Shown here: positions 1-7,137 of the stretch, piece after piece
How positions within the stretch are numbered: the first letter of the stretch is position 1
Layout of the letters: each line of letters begins with the position of its first letter
Source of the DNA: Actinomadura harenae
GTDB taxonomy: Bacteria; Actinomycetota; Actinomycetes; Streptosporangiales; Streptosporangiaceae
Reading direction: 5' to 3'
Length of the DNA: 64,000 bases
Assembly (NCBI RefSeq): GCF_003696215.1
Contig: NZ_RFFG01000011.1
Span: 1-64,000 of the forward strand
Notes under the pieces: model-generated
The model's database searches: none
What the model was told of the DNA's origin: nothing
What the model saw: only the letters and a program-made list of their open reading frames with translations
Position numbers and translations under genes: made by a program

Positions 1-576
1 GCGCGGGCCGGGCTCGGGCCGCGGCAGCGGGCGGGTCGCGCGGCGCTGCCGCCGGTCGGCGCGGGCCGGGTCACCCGAACCCGTTCGGGTCGCCTGATCG
101 TTTCGGAGCGCCTGATCGGTTCAGGGGCGCCTGCGCGGTTCAGGGCGCGGGGGCGTGCCGGACGCGTCGGACGGGGCCGCCGCGCGCGGACGCCGGTCCG
201 CGGAACGGGTCGGCCGGCCGGTGTGGTCCGATCGTACCAACGCCCTGCGTGTGCCCGGCCTGATCACCCGCCGGGGGCGCGGAGCGGCCGGGGGGAGGGG
301 CCGCCGGGGCGAGGGGCTGCCGTGCGAGAGGCGAGGAGCCGAGGGGCCCGTGGGGCCTGGGGGAGGGGCGGCGTGTCCCGGGACCGGGGAGGGGTCTTCG
401 AGGGACGTCCGGGGGCGGGAAGCGGCACCCCGGGCGCCGGGGTGCCCCTCCGTGGCGGCCGGAACGCGTGTCCGGCGGCCTGGGGGCTCGTCGTCGAGCC
501 TGGTGGGCGGCCCGGTCCGGCTGGACCGCCCGGGCGGTGCGTGTGGATCAGAAGAGATCAGAAGGGACCAGGCGGG
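1..576. other. intergenic region with no supported gene
   Basis: I see no convincing gene here. Open frames on the plus strand are the antisense shadow of the NERD gene extended into very GC-rich sequence, with no ribosome binding site and no recognisable protein. It holds a perfect 18-bp inverted repeat at 73-90 (8-bp arms, CC centre) followed by three imperfect 18-19 bp direct repeats at about 90-145 with the core GCGCCTGATCGGTTCAGGG. The rest is featureless. Confidence 0.5.
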
Positions 577-1422
577 TCAGTCGGAGTCGGGGTACTTCGG
601 CGGCAGCGACTCCTCCGCCGCCTCGAAGATGCGCTCCACGTCGGTGACGGTCAGGATGCGCGGCCTGCGGCGCAGGTAGCCCCGCGCCCGGTTCCCGGCG
701 TAGACGTCCACGTCGCGGACTCGCATCACCTTCCAGGGGATGGACGGCCCGTAGATCGCCACCGAGCCCTGGACCGGCACCTCGAAGCCGACCTGTTCAC
801 TGATGATCTTGCTGGCCAGTCCGGCCTCCCACGCCGTCTCGTCCAGGCGGTCCTTCTTGTTGAAGGGTCCGTGGAAGAGCTTGCGGTGGGAGAGCGTCCG
901 CACCGGCAGCCGTTTGTCCCAGGCCTCGGAGTCGATCGCGTACACCCCGCTCGGGCCGATGACCAGGTGGTCGATCCGCCCGTCGCTGACACCGTCGTCG
1001 TCGCGGGGGACGGCCCGGGCGTGCAGCACCCGGTATCCGTTCTTCTCCAGGGACCTCAGCTGCCGCTCGGTCTTGCGCTCGACGGCCGACGCCTTCTGCC
1101 ACGCCTCGACGGTCGAGGCCGTGCGGTTGCGCCGGACGACGTCCCCGACCACGACGAGGGCCGCCGCGACCAGTCCCAGCAGGAGGCTGGACGCGACCCA
1201 CACCAGGGCCAGGACCACCAGCGCGACGACGCCGCGCTGCAGCCAGGGCCGGATCGTGGGATCGGCGAGGATCCCGCCGAACGAGCGGGGGCCGGGGGGC
1301 TCCTCGACCGGGCCGTGCCCGGGCGGGCCGGCGGCCGGGTCGCCCTCGGGCGGACGTTGTTGCGCGGCCGGGTCGGGCTGGCCGCGGGCCTGCTGGCCGT
1401 TGCTCCGTTCTGTGATCGCCAT
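577..1422 (-). CDS. membrane-anchored NERD (nuclease-related) domain protein
   Basis: 281 residues. The N-terminal ~60 residues are Pro/Gly/Gln-rich and probably disordered. One or two hydrophobic segments (about residues 75-110) follow, then a NERD domain over roughly residues 125-250 containing IDHLVIGPSGVYAID. NERD is a PD-(D/E)XK-like nuclease fold of mostly unknown role. The usual catalytic (D/E)xK after this strand reads Asp-Ser-Glu here, so the lysine is missing and nuclease activity is doubtful. I chose the ATG at 1422 over the upstream in-frame ATG at 1458 because GGAG lies about 8 nt before it. It is transcribed away from the amidase gene, with about 180 bp between the two starts. 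Confidence 0.75.
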   Translation of the reverse strand: MAITERSNGQQARGQPDPAAQQRPPEGDPAAGPPGHGPVEEPPGPRSFGGILADPTIRPWLQRGVVALVVLALVWVASSLLLGLVAAALVVVGDVVRRNRTASTVEAWQKASAVERKTERQLRSLEKNGYRVLHARAVPRDDDGVSDGRIDHLVIGPSGVYAIDSEAWDKRLPVRTLSHRKLFHGPFNKKDRLDETAWEAGLASKIISEQVGFEVPVQGSVAIYGPSIPWKVMRVRDVDVYAGNRARGYLRRRPRILTVTDVERIFEAAEESLPPKYPDSD

Positions 1423-1605
1423 AGGTGACGCTCCGTGTTCCTTTCGCGCCGGAATCATGATCCTCCGAGCGCAGAGTAATCAGTTCGCGGGTCCCCGACC
1501 AGTCATGCCGGGTTAATACTTTTGTCGCCGTTTCCGCGCGGTTCACGAACCCGGCGAACGGGTAGGTTCATTCTCCTCCCGGGCCTGCGGCTAGCGTTCG
1601 ACTCT

Positions 1606-3033
1606 GTGACTCATACCCACGACCTCACGGCCGAACAGACCGCAGCCGCCGTCCGTTCCCGCGACATCTCGCCCGTCGAGCTGACCCGCCACTACCTCGA
1701 CCGCGCGGAGCGGTTGAACGACCGGGTCGGCGCGTACGTCACGCTCACCCCCGAGCTCGCCCTGGAGCAGGCGCGGGCGGCCGAGAGGCTGGTGGCCTCG
1801 GCGGACGACCCCGAGGCCCTGCCGCCGCTGCTCGGCGTCCCGGTCCCGGTGAAGGACCTCAACATGGTGTCCGGCGTCCGGATGACGCTCGGCTCGGCCG
1901 CGCACGCCGACCTCACCGGCTTCGCCGACGACACCGTCGTCGTCCGGCTGAGGGAAGCGGGATCTGTCCATCTGGGCAAGACGAACACCCCGGAATTCGG
2001 TCTGCCCTGTTATACGGAAAACGACGTCGCGCCCCCCGCGCGCACTCCGTGGGACACCTCACGGTCGGCGGGCGGCTCGTCCGGCGGGGCCGCGGCCGCG
2101 GTCGCGTCCGGTCTCGCGCCGGTCGCGCAGGGTAGCGACGGCGGCGGGTCGATCCGGATCCCGGCGTCCGCGTGCGGCCTGTTCGGGATCAAGCCGAGCC
2201 GCGGCCGGATCTCGCACGGCCCGATCGTCCCGGACCTGTTCGGCCTGTCCACCAACGGCCCGATCGCCCGCACCGTCCGGGACGCCGCGCTCCTCCTGGA
2301 CGTCATGGCGGGGCCGCGTCCCGGCGACATGTTCCACGCCCCGTCCGGCGGGGAGGGGACCTTCCTCGCGGCCGCCGGGCGCCCGCCGGGCCGCCTCCGC
2401 ATCGCCCGCAGCATCGAGGCGGGCGTCCCCGGCGTGGAGATCCACCCGGACGTCCGGGCCGCCTACGACTCGGCGTCGGAGCTTCTGGAGGAGCTGGGCC
2501 ACGAGGTCGTGGACGTCCCGCTGCTGTGGGACGCGGGCCTCGTCCCGCACTTCGAGACGCTGTGGGCCGCGATGGCGACGCTCACCCCGGTCGCGCCCGA
2601 CCGCGAGGAGCTCCTCCAGCCCCTCACCCGCTGGCTGCGCGCCCGCGGCGAGGCGACCTCCGCGGCGCAGCTGATGACGGCCCACGCGTCCCTCCAGGCG
2701 GCGATGCGCACCGTCCTGCCCGTCCTGGACGAGTACGACGCCGTCCTGCACCCGACCCTGGCGCAGCCCCCGGCGCCCCTCGGCCACTTCCACGGCCAGA
2801 CGCCCGAGGAGAACTTCGAGCGCCAGAAGCTCTTCACCCCCTTCACCTCCGTCTACAACATCTCCGGCCAGCCCGCCGTGAACGTCCCCCTCCACTGGAC
2901 GGACGAGGACCTGCCCATCGGCGTCATGCTCGCCGGGCGCCTCGGCGGCGAGTCCACGCTCATCTCGCTCTCCGCCCAGCTCGAGGAGGCCCGCCCCTGG
3001 GCCCACCGCAAGCCGGAGATCTGGCACGCCTGA
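1606..3033 (+). CDS. amidase (amidase-signature family)
   Basis: 475 residues. It hydrolyses carboxamides by the Ser-cisSer-Lys mechanism of the amidase-signature family (AmiE/GatA relatives). The triad is visible: Lys83 in VPVKDLN, the Ser pair 158/159 in GGSSGGAA, and Ser182 in GSDGGGSIRIP. The C-terminal ILxGxxL-like part (GVMLAGRLGGESTL) is also typical. No GatC or GatB gene is near, so this is a stand-alone amidase rather than the tRNA amidotransferase subunit; the substrate cannot be told. The GTG at 1606 is preferred because homology starts there. An open frame extends 28 codons further to 1522 but those residues look non-homologous. Confidence 0.85.
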   Translation: MTHTHDLTAEQTAAAVRSRDISPVELTRHYLDRAERLNDRVGAYVTLTPELALEQARAAERLVASADDPEALPPLLGVPVPVKDLNMVSGVRMTLGSAAHADLTGFADDTVVVRLREAGSVHLGKTNTPEFGLPCYTENDVAPPARTPWDTSRSAGGSSGGAAAAVASGLAPVAQGSDGGGSIRIPASACGLFGIKPSRGRISHGPIVPDLFGLSTNGPIARTVRDAALLLDVMAGPRPGDMFHAPSGGEGTFLAAAGRPPGRLRIARSIEAGVPGVEIHPDVRAAYDSASELLEELGHEVVDVPLLWDAGLVPHFETLWAAMATLTPVAPDREELLQPLTRWLRARGEATSAAQLMTAHASLQAAMRTVLPVLDEYDAVLHPTLAQPPAPLGHFHGQTPEENFERQKLFTPFTSVYNISGQPAVNVPLHWTDEDLPIGVMLAGRLGGESTLISLSAQLEEARPWAHRKPEIWHA

Positions 3034-3345
3034 CCTTCGCCCCGCCCGCCCGGGGCGGACGTCTCGGCACCCCGGGCCGCGCGGAGGACGAGCGGGAGCG
3101 CGCCGACCGCCTCAGCGGCCCTCTGCGGGCCCGGAACACCGTCCCGGACCTCCCGGACCGGGACGCCGTCCACACGGCCAAGATGGACGCTCTGGGGATG
3201 CTTTACGGCACCTTCAGGGGAGACGCGTCCTATGCGACGTTTCGTCGGCGGGAAGGTGCGTCGCCGACGGCGTCCGCGCCCTGGTGCGCGCAGCGCGAGG
3301 AGCAGGGACCGGCGAATGACCGAACCGGCGGATCCCTATGGCGGA
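3034..3345. other. intergenic region, nothing recognised
   Basis: About 310 bp between the amidase stop and the terminator shared with the convergent gene. Short frames exist on both strands but none has a credible start or a recognisable protein. A slightly less GC-rich stretch around 3180-3240 shows no clear element. Confidence 0.4.
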
Positions 3346-3384
3346 CGCGTCGGGCCGTTCCGTCCTCCCGGACGGCCCGACGCG
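3346..3384. terminator. bidirectional hairpin terminator
   Basis: A perfect 13-bp stem (CGCGTCGGGCCGT at 3346-3358 pairing with 3372-3384) with a 13-nt loop. It lies just past the stop of the minus-strand gene ending at 3396 and between convergent genes. There is no U-run, as usual for GC-rich actinomycete terminators. Confidence 0.7.
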
Positions 3385-3395
3385 CCGCCGGAGCC

Positions 3396-4373
3396 TTAGG
3401 CGAGGGCGGCCAGCAGGCGGCGCGAGACCTCTCCGAGCAGGTCGTCAGGGGTGAGCTCGGTGGCGCCGATCACCGAGAACAGGCCCGGCATGCCCGGCAG
3501 CGGGTAGTCGTCGGTGTCCTCGTCCTTGAGGGCCTCCTCGCCCAGCGGATGGTGCCGCAGCGACGACCGGGCCCGCGCCCACGCCGTCTGCACCTCCTCG
3601 GGCGACGGGACCCCGAAACCGTGCCCGACCGGCGCGGCGTGCCGCAGCCGCACCAGCGCGCTGTCGGCGAAGTCGGCCGCGAGGCGGCAGCGGTCGGTGA
3701 GGTCGTGCCGGACGCCGTCGTCGAGCCGGGACATCACGCTGCACGGCGTCCGGCAGCGCGCCGCGCAGTCGCCGAGCGCCCGCGCGACCTGGCTGTGCTG
3801 CCGGTCCAGGTAGGCGCGCCAGCCCGGCCCGGGCTCGTGCGCGACCCGCAGCGTCCGCTCGCACGCCGACCGCTCGGGACGGGTGTGGTCGCAGTTGCGC
3901 TCCGACCCCGGTTCGACCGGCACCCCGAACCGGCTGCCCGGCCCGGTCACCGACCGTCCGATGAGCGCCGGGTCGCCCGCGTGCCCGAGCACCGGCTCCC
4001 ACGCCAGCATCGGCGCGTACTCGCTCGCGATGTGGACGGCCGCGACCAGCGGCGCCATCTCCCGCCGCCGCCACCGGATCTCGATGACCTCCAGCAGCAG
4101 CCGGTACGCGGGGCGCAGGCTCGCCAGCGCCCCGCGCGGGCGCTCCTTCGCGGTCTGCGGCATCCGGCTCGCCCGCGCCCGGTCGAGCAGGTCCTTGGGG
4201 ACCTCCCCGGCCTCCTCCGGCATCCCGAAGTCCTCGGCGTCCAGGTCGAGCACCCGCTGCCCGAACGCGCACAGCGGCGCGACCGGCCCCCGGGCACCCG
4301 TCGTCAGGGCCTCCAGATCCCCGAACGCCTGCCGCTCCGCCAACACCCTGAGCACGTCCCGCGCGGTCTCCAC
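3396..4373 (-). CDS. conserved hypothetical protein, Cys/His-containing
   Basis: 325 residues, not assigned to a family. It is mostly helical and charged (for example a run of RWRRRE around residue 105). The middle part carries cysteines (CDHTRPERSAC, then CAARCRTPC some 45 residues later) that could bind a metal or form disulfides. There is no signal peptide or membrane segment. The GTG at 4373 is chosen because upstream residues in the open frame are low-complexity antisense sequence; no strong ribosome binding site is visible, so the start is uncertain. It is divergent from the DUF6745 gene starting 142 bp away. Function unknown. Confidence 0.6.
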   Translation of the reverse strand: METARDVLRVLAERQAFGDLEALTTGARGPVAPLCAFGQRVLDLDAEDFGMPEEAGEVPKDLLDRARASRMPQTAKERPRGALASLRPAYRLLLEVIEIRWRRREMAPLVAAVHIASEYAPMLAWEPVLGHAGDPALIGRSVTGPGSRFGVPVEPGSERNCDHTRPERSACERTLRVAHEPGPGWRAYLDRQHSQVARALGDCAARCRTPCSVMSRLDDGVRHDLTDRCRLAADFADSALVRLRHAAPVGHGFGVPSPEEVQTAWARARSSLRHHPLGEEALKDEDTDDYPLPGMPGLFSVIGATELTPDDLLGEVSRRLLAALA

Positions 4374-4514
4374 CCCGTCACTCTGCCATGCGGTCCGGCC
4401 CGTTCGATCCGCCGCCCGGCGGAATCCTCCGGCGGCCGGGCCCTTGCCCGCCCGGCGCCCGCCGTGCCACCATCGGCCCATGATCGACGGAAAGGGGCCT
4501 GACGCCCCGGTGCG

Positions 4515-5753
4515 ATGACGCACCCCACGCCGCGCACGCGCGGCGCCCTGAGAACCGCGGCCGACGCCCGCCGGGACGCACTCGAGACGGTGCGGCTGGC
4601 GACCCGGATCCGCGACGAGTGGATCGACGAGGGCCTCTCCGCCCTCCCCGCGGACCGTCCGGCCGCCGAAGCGGCCATCTCCGAGCTGTACGCCCGCGTC
4701 CGAAGACCCGCGCCCCGCTTCGTCTGGGTCCCGTCCCCGGCCGCCGCCCCGACCGCCGGGGCCACCACCCGGCCGATGCCCCCGCCCCGCTTCGACGCCC
4801 TCCCGGACCGCCATGACGGCTGGCCGGCCGCCAGCCTCATCGCCGCCCTCCACGCGAGGCTGGACCTCCGCGTCGGCGACGTGATCGCGCGGCGGCGGCG
4901 GGTCCACGGCTACTTCCACTTCGAGCGCTGGCGGACGGACGCGCCGGAGCAGGCCGTCCGGGAGGGCGCGGACGCGGCGTTCGTCGTGTCCGAGGCCCTG
5001 CTCCCCGCGCTGACCCGGACCGTCCGGGACTCGCTCCTCATGCCGCTCCGCGCCCTGCTGAACGCGGAGGCCGGGGACCCGTCCGGATACGCCTGCTACG
5101 GCCAGCACGGCGTCCACAAGGCGGGCGCGTACGACGTCTGGCGGCGCACCGGCCTGCTGCGCCTCCGCCCCGAGGACTCGGAGCAGCTCGACGTGTGGGC
5201 GGCGGTCGCGCGCTCCTGCGGCTGGTGGTGGCCGGGCGACGAGGAGTGCGTGGTGTCCGAGCGTCCCGTGGACGTCCGCACCGACTCCGCGCCCGACGGC
5301 GGACGGCGTCCGCACAGCGTGGACGGGCAGGCCGTCCGGTACGCCGACGGCTGGGGCTTTCACGCGGTGAACGGCACGCGCGTCCCGGAGTGGGTCATCA
5401 CCGACCCGACCCCGGAGCGCATCGCCGCCGAGCCCAACGTCGAGATCCGCCGCTGCGCCATCGAGCGCCTCGGCTGGGACGCCTACACCGAGCTCGCCGG
5501 GCTACGGCTCGTCGGCAGCGCCCCGGACCCCGGCAACCCCGGCTCCGAGCTGTGCCTGTTCGACCTGCCCGGCAACACCTGGGGAGGGCCCGCCCGGCTG
5601 CTCCTCACCGTCAACGGGTCCGTCGAACGCGACGGCACCCGCCGCCGGTACGGCCTGACCGTCCCGTTCGACCTCCCCGACCCCCTCGCGGCCGCCGCCT
5701 GGACCTACGGCCTCGACTCCGACCAGTACGCCCGGCTCCAGCGCCGGACCTGA
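4515..5753 (+). CDS. DUF6745 domain protein
   Basis: 412 residues. The C-terminal half resembles DUF6745, a domain of unknown function found in actinomycetes and cyanobacteria. Matching features are YADGWGFHAVNGTRVPEW around residue 275, then ITDPTPERIAAEPNVEIRRCAIERLGWD, a degenerate-repeat-like segment. The N-terminal half has aromatic-rich patches (YACYGQHG, ARSCGWWWPGDEECVV). No signal peptide or membrane segment. Only 10 bp separate it from the next gene, so the two are surely co-transcribed, and such pairs tend to act together. Role unknown. Confidence 0.75.
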   Translation: MTHPTPRTRGALRTAADARRDALETVRLATRIRDEWIDEGLSALPADRPAAEAAISELYARVRRPAPRFVWVPSPAAAPTAGATTRPMPPPRFDALPDRHDGWPAASLIAALHARLDLRVGDVIARRRRVHGYFHFERWRTDAPEQAVREGADAAFVVSEALLPALTRTVRDSLLMPLRALLNAEAGDPSGYACYGQHGVHKAGAYDVWRRTGLLRLRPEDSEQLDVWAAVARSCGWWWPGDEECVVSERPVDVRTDSAPDGGRRPHSVDGQAVRYADGWGFHAVNGTRVPEWVITDPTPERIAAEPNVEIRRCAIERLGWDAYTELAGLRLVGSAPDPGNPGSELCLFDLPGNTWGGPARLLLTVNGSVERDGTRRRYGLTVPFDLPDPLAAAAWTYGLDSDQYARLQRRT

Positions 5754-5763
5754 CACCCTCACG

Positions 5764-6225
5764 GTGATGCCCATGACCCTGACCCTGTCCGACCTCACCC
5801 GGCAGACCGGACTCGACGTCCTCGACCACCTCGAGATGGACGCCGCGATCCCCGTCCTCGACGGCCTCCAGGCCCAGGGCGACCTGATCGTCGTCCCGCT
5901 CGCCGACCTCGCGGACGCCGTCACCGTCGAGGACCGCGCGCGCTGGCGCCCCGTCCCGCCGGACGGCGTGGAGGTGCTGCGCGGCGGCGCGGGCGGCAAC
6001 CCGCACACCCTCGTCGCCGAGCCGCTCTCCTGCCGCTGGACCGAGGACCTCCACGACCGCGACGGACTCGCCCTCGGCGTCCTGCGGGCCGACCGGCCCG
6101 TCCACCTGATGCACCCCGAGCACGGCGCCTCCGGCATCGCCCCCGGCACCTACGCCATCCGCCGCCAACGCGAAGGCCGCGGACCGATGATCAACAGGTC
6201 CACCCACACCTACGTCTACGACTAG
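5764..6225 (+). CDS. small hypothetical partner of the DUF6745 protein
   Basis: 153 residues, family not recognised. It starts 10 bp after the DUF6745 gene and is followed by a strong terminator, so the two form a bicistronic unit. The sequence has a leading helix (DVLDHLEMDAAIPVLDGL), a beta-rich middle and a C-terminal segment (APGTYAIRRQREGRGP) reminiscent of small proteins encoded beside DUF6745. GTG 5764, ATG 5767 and ATG 5773 are all possible starts; the choice hardly changes the protein. Soluble and acidic in the first half. Confidence 0.65.
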   Translation: MMPMTLTLSDLTRQTGLDVLDHLEMDAAIPVLDGLQAQGDLIVVPLADLADAVTVEDRARWRPVPPDGVEVLRGGAGGNPHTLVAEPLSCRWTEDLHDRDGLALGVLRADRPVHLMHPEHGASGIAPGTYAIRRQREGRGPMINRSTHTYVYD

Positions 6226-6230
6226 ACCGA

Positions 6231-6262
6231 AAAGGCCGCCCGGCGGGATGCCGGGCGGCCTT
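6231..6262. terminator. strong terminator, copy 1 of an identical pair
   Basis: A perfect 13-bp stem (AAGGCCGCCCGGC at 6232-6244, loop GGGAT, partner arm 6250-6262) starts 7 bp past the stop at 6225 and ends before the convergent Uma2 gene. The same 32 nt, loop included, recur at 7092-7123. Confidence 0.85.
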
Positions 6263-6306
6263 CTCGTCGTGGAGTGTCCTGTCGAGAAGCCTGCTCCGGC
6301 GCGTCC

Positions 6307-6939
6307 TCAGCCTGCGTAGAGGGAGCGCTGCCAGCGGGGGTCGAGGAGCGAGGCGGGGTCGACCTTCAGGGGGAAGGGCCGTGCCAGTGAGCCGACGGCA
6401 CCGGACGAGAGGCGTTCGACCTCCTGGTATCCGTCCCGGTCGAGCTTCTGGACGAGGATGACCGGCAGGTGGCAGCTCCCCTGGCCCTGGAAGGGGGCGA
6501 GTTCGGTGCGCAGGTAGTAGGGGATGCCCGCCTCCGCGTAGATGGCGGTCTTCGTCACGCGGTCGTGGGTGCGGTTGCCGGGAGACACGACCTCCACCAC
6601 GGCCAGGACCTCGTCCGCCTCGAACCAGGTGCGGCGGGCCGTCTCGACCTCCGGGTACAGCACGATCAGGTCGGGGACCGTCCCGCGTTCGTCGGCGTGC
6701 AGGCGCAGGTTGGACGCGGAGATGACCGTCTCGCCGGACGGGGCCTGGAGGGTGAGCAGGGTCTGGAGGTTGTCGCTGAGAATCTGGTGATCCGAACTGG
6801 GGGCCGGACTCACGACGAGGATCCCGTCCAGCACCTCGTATCGCGGCCAGCGTTCGGAGTTGAGCTCGACCATGTCGTGGATGGTGTAGGCCCGGTTGGG
6901 CAGCTCCATCGGTGAGACTGCCGCCATTGCGGCTCCCAT
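6307..6939 (-). CDS. Uma2 family PD-(D/E)XK protein
   Basis: 210 residues of the Uma2 (DUF820) family, putative restriction-like endonucleases that are strongly amplified in actinomycetes and cyanobacteria. The core is clear: EVLDGILVVSPAPSSDHQ near residue 38, VPDLIVLYPEVE near residue 95, and EVLAVVEVVSPGNRTHDRVTK near residues 115-135. These supply the Asp, the Glu in VEVVSP and a downstream Lys of the fold. The biological role of the family is unresolved. ATG 6939 has GAAGGG upstream; ATG 6927 with GGGAG five bases before it is an equally good start. The gene is flanked by two identical terminators. Confidence 0.8.
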   Translation of the reverse strand: MGAAMAAVSPMELPNRAYTIHDMVELNSERWPRYEVLDGILVVSPAPSSDHQILSDNLQTLLTLQAPSGETVISASNLRLHADERGTVPDLIVLYPEVETARRTWFEADEVLAVVEVVSPGNRTHDRVTKTAIYAEAGIPYYLRTELAPFQGQGSCHLPVILVQKLDRDGYQEVERLSSGAVGSLARPFPLKVDPASLLDPRWQRSLYAG

Positions 6940-7091
6940 CGCCCTTCACCGCCTTCGTTCGACATGCCCGAGGTTTCGCAGCGTGGTCGACCGAATGCAG
7001 GGTGTTTGTGAAACCTGACTACTCTCAGTGTGCCTGACAGCTTAGGCCCAGGACATTGGGCCACTGCGGGAGCGGACCGGATGAACACGAG

Positions 7092-7123
7092 AAAGGCCGC
7101 CCGGCGGGATGCCGGGCGGCCTT
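7092..7123. terminator. strong terminator, copy 2 of an identical pair
   Basis: The same 13-bp stem and GGGAT loop as at 6231-6262, placed 14 bp past the stop of the minus-strand aminopeptidase gene. Stem arms are 7093-7105 and 7111-7123. Confidence 0.85.
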
Positions 7124-7137
7124 GTTCGGCGCGTGGG

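Noticed and set aside
223..1428. Long plus-strand open frame over the NERD gene
   Set aside because: Antisense shadow of a recognisable protein; composition is low-complexity Arg/Gly/Pro and there is no ribosome binding site.
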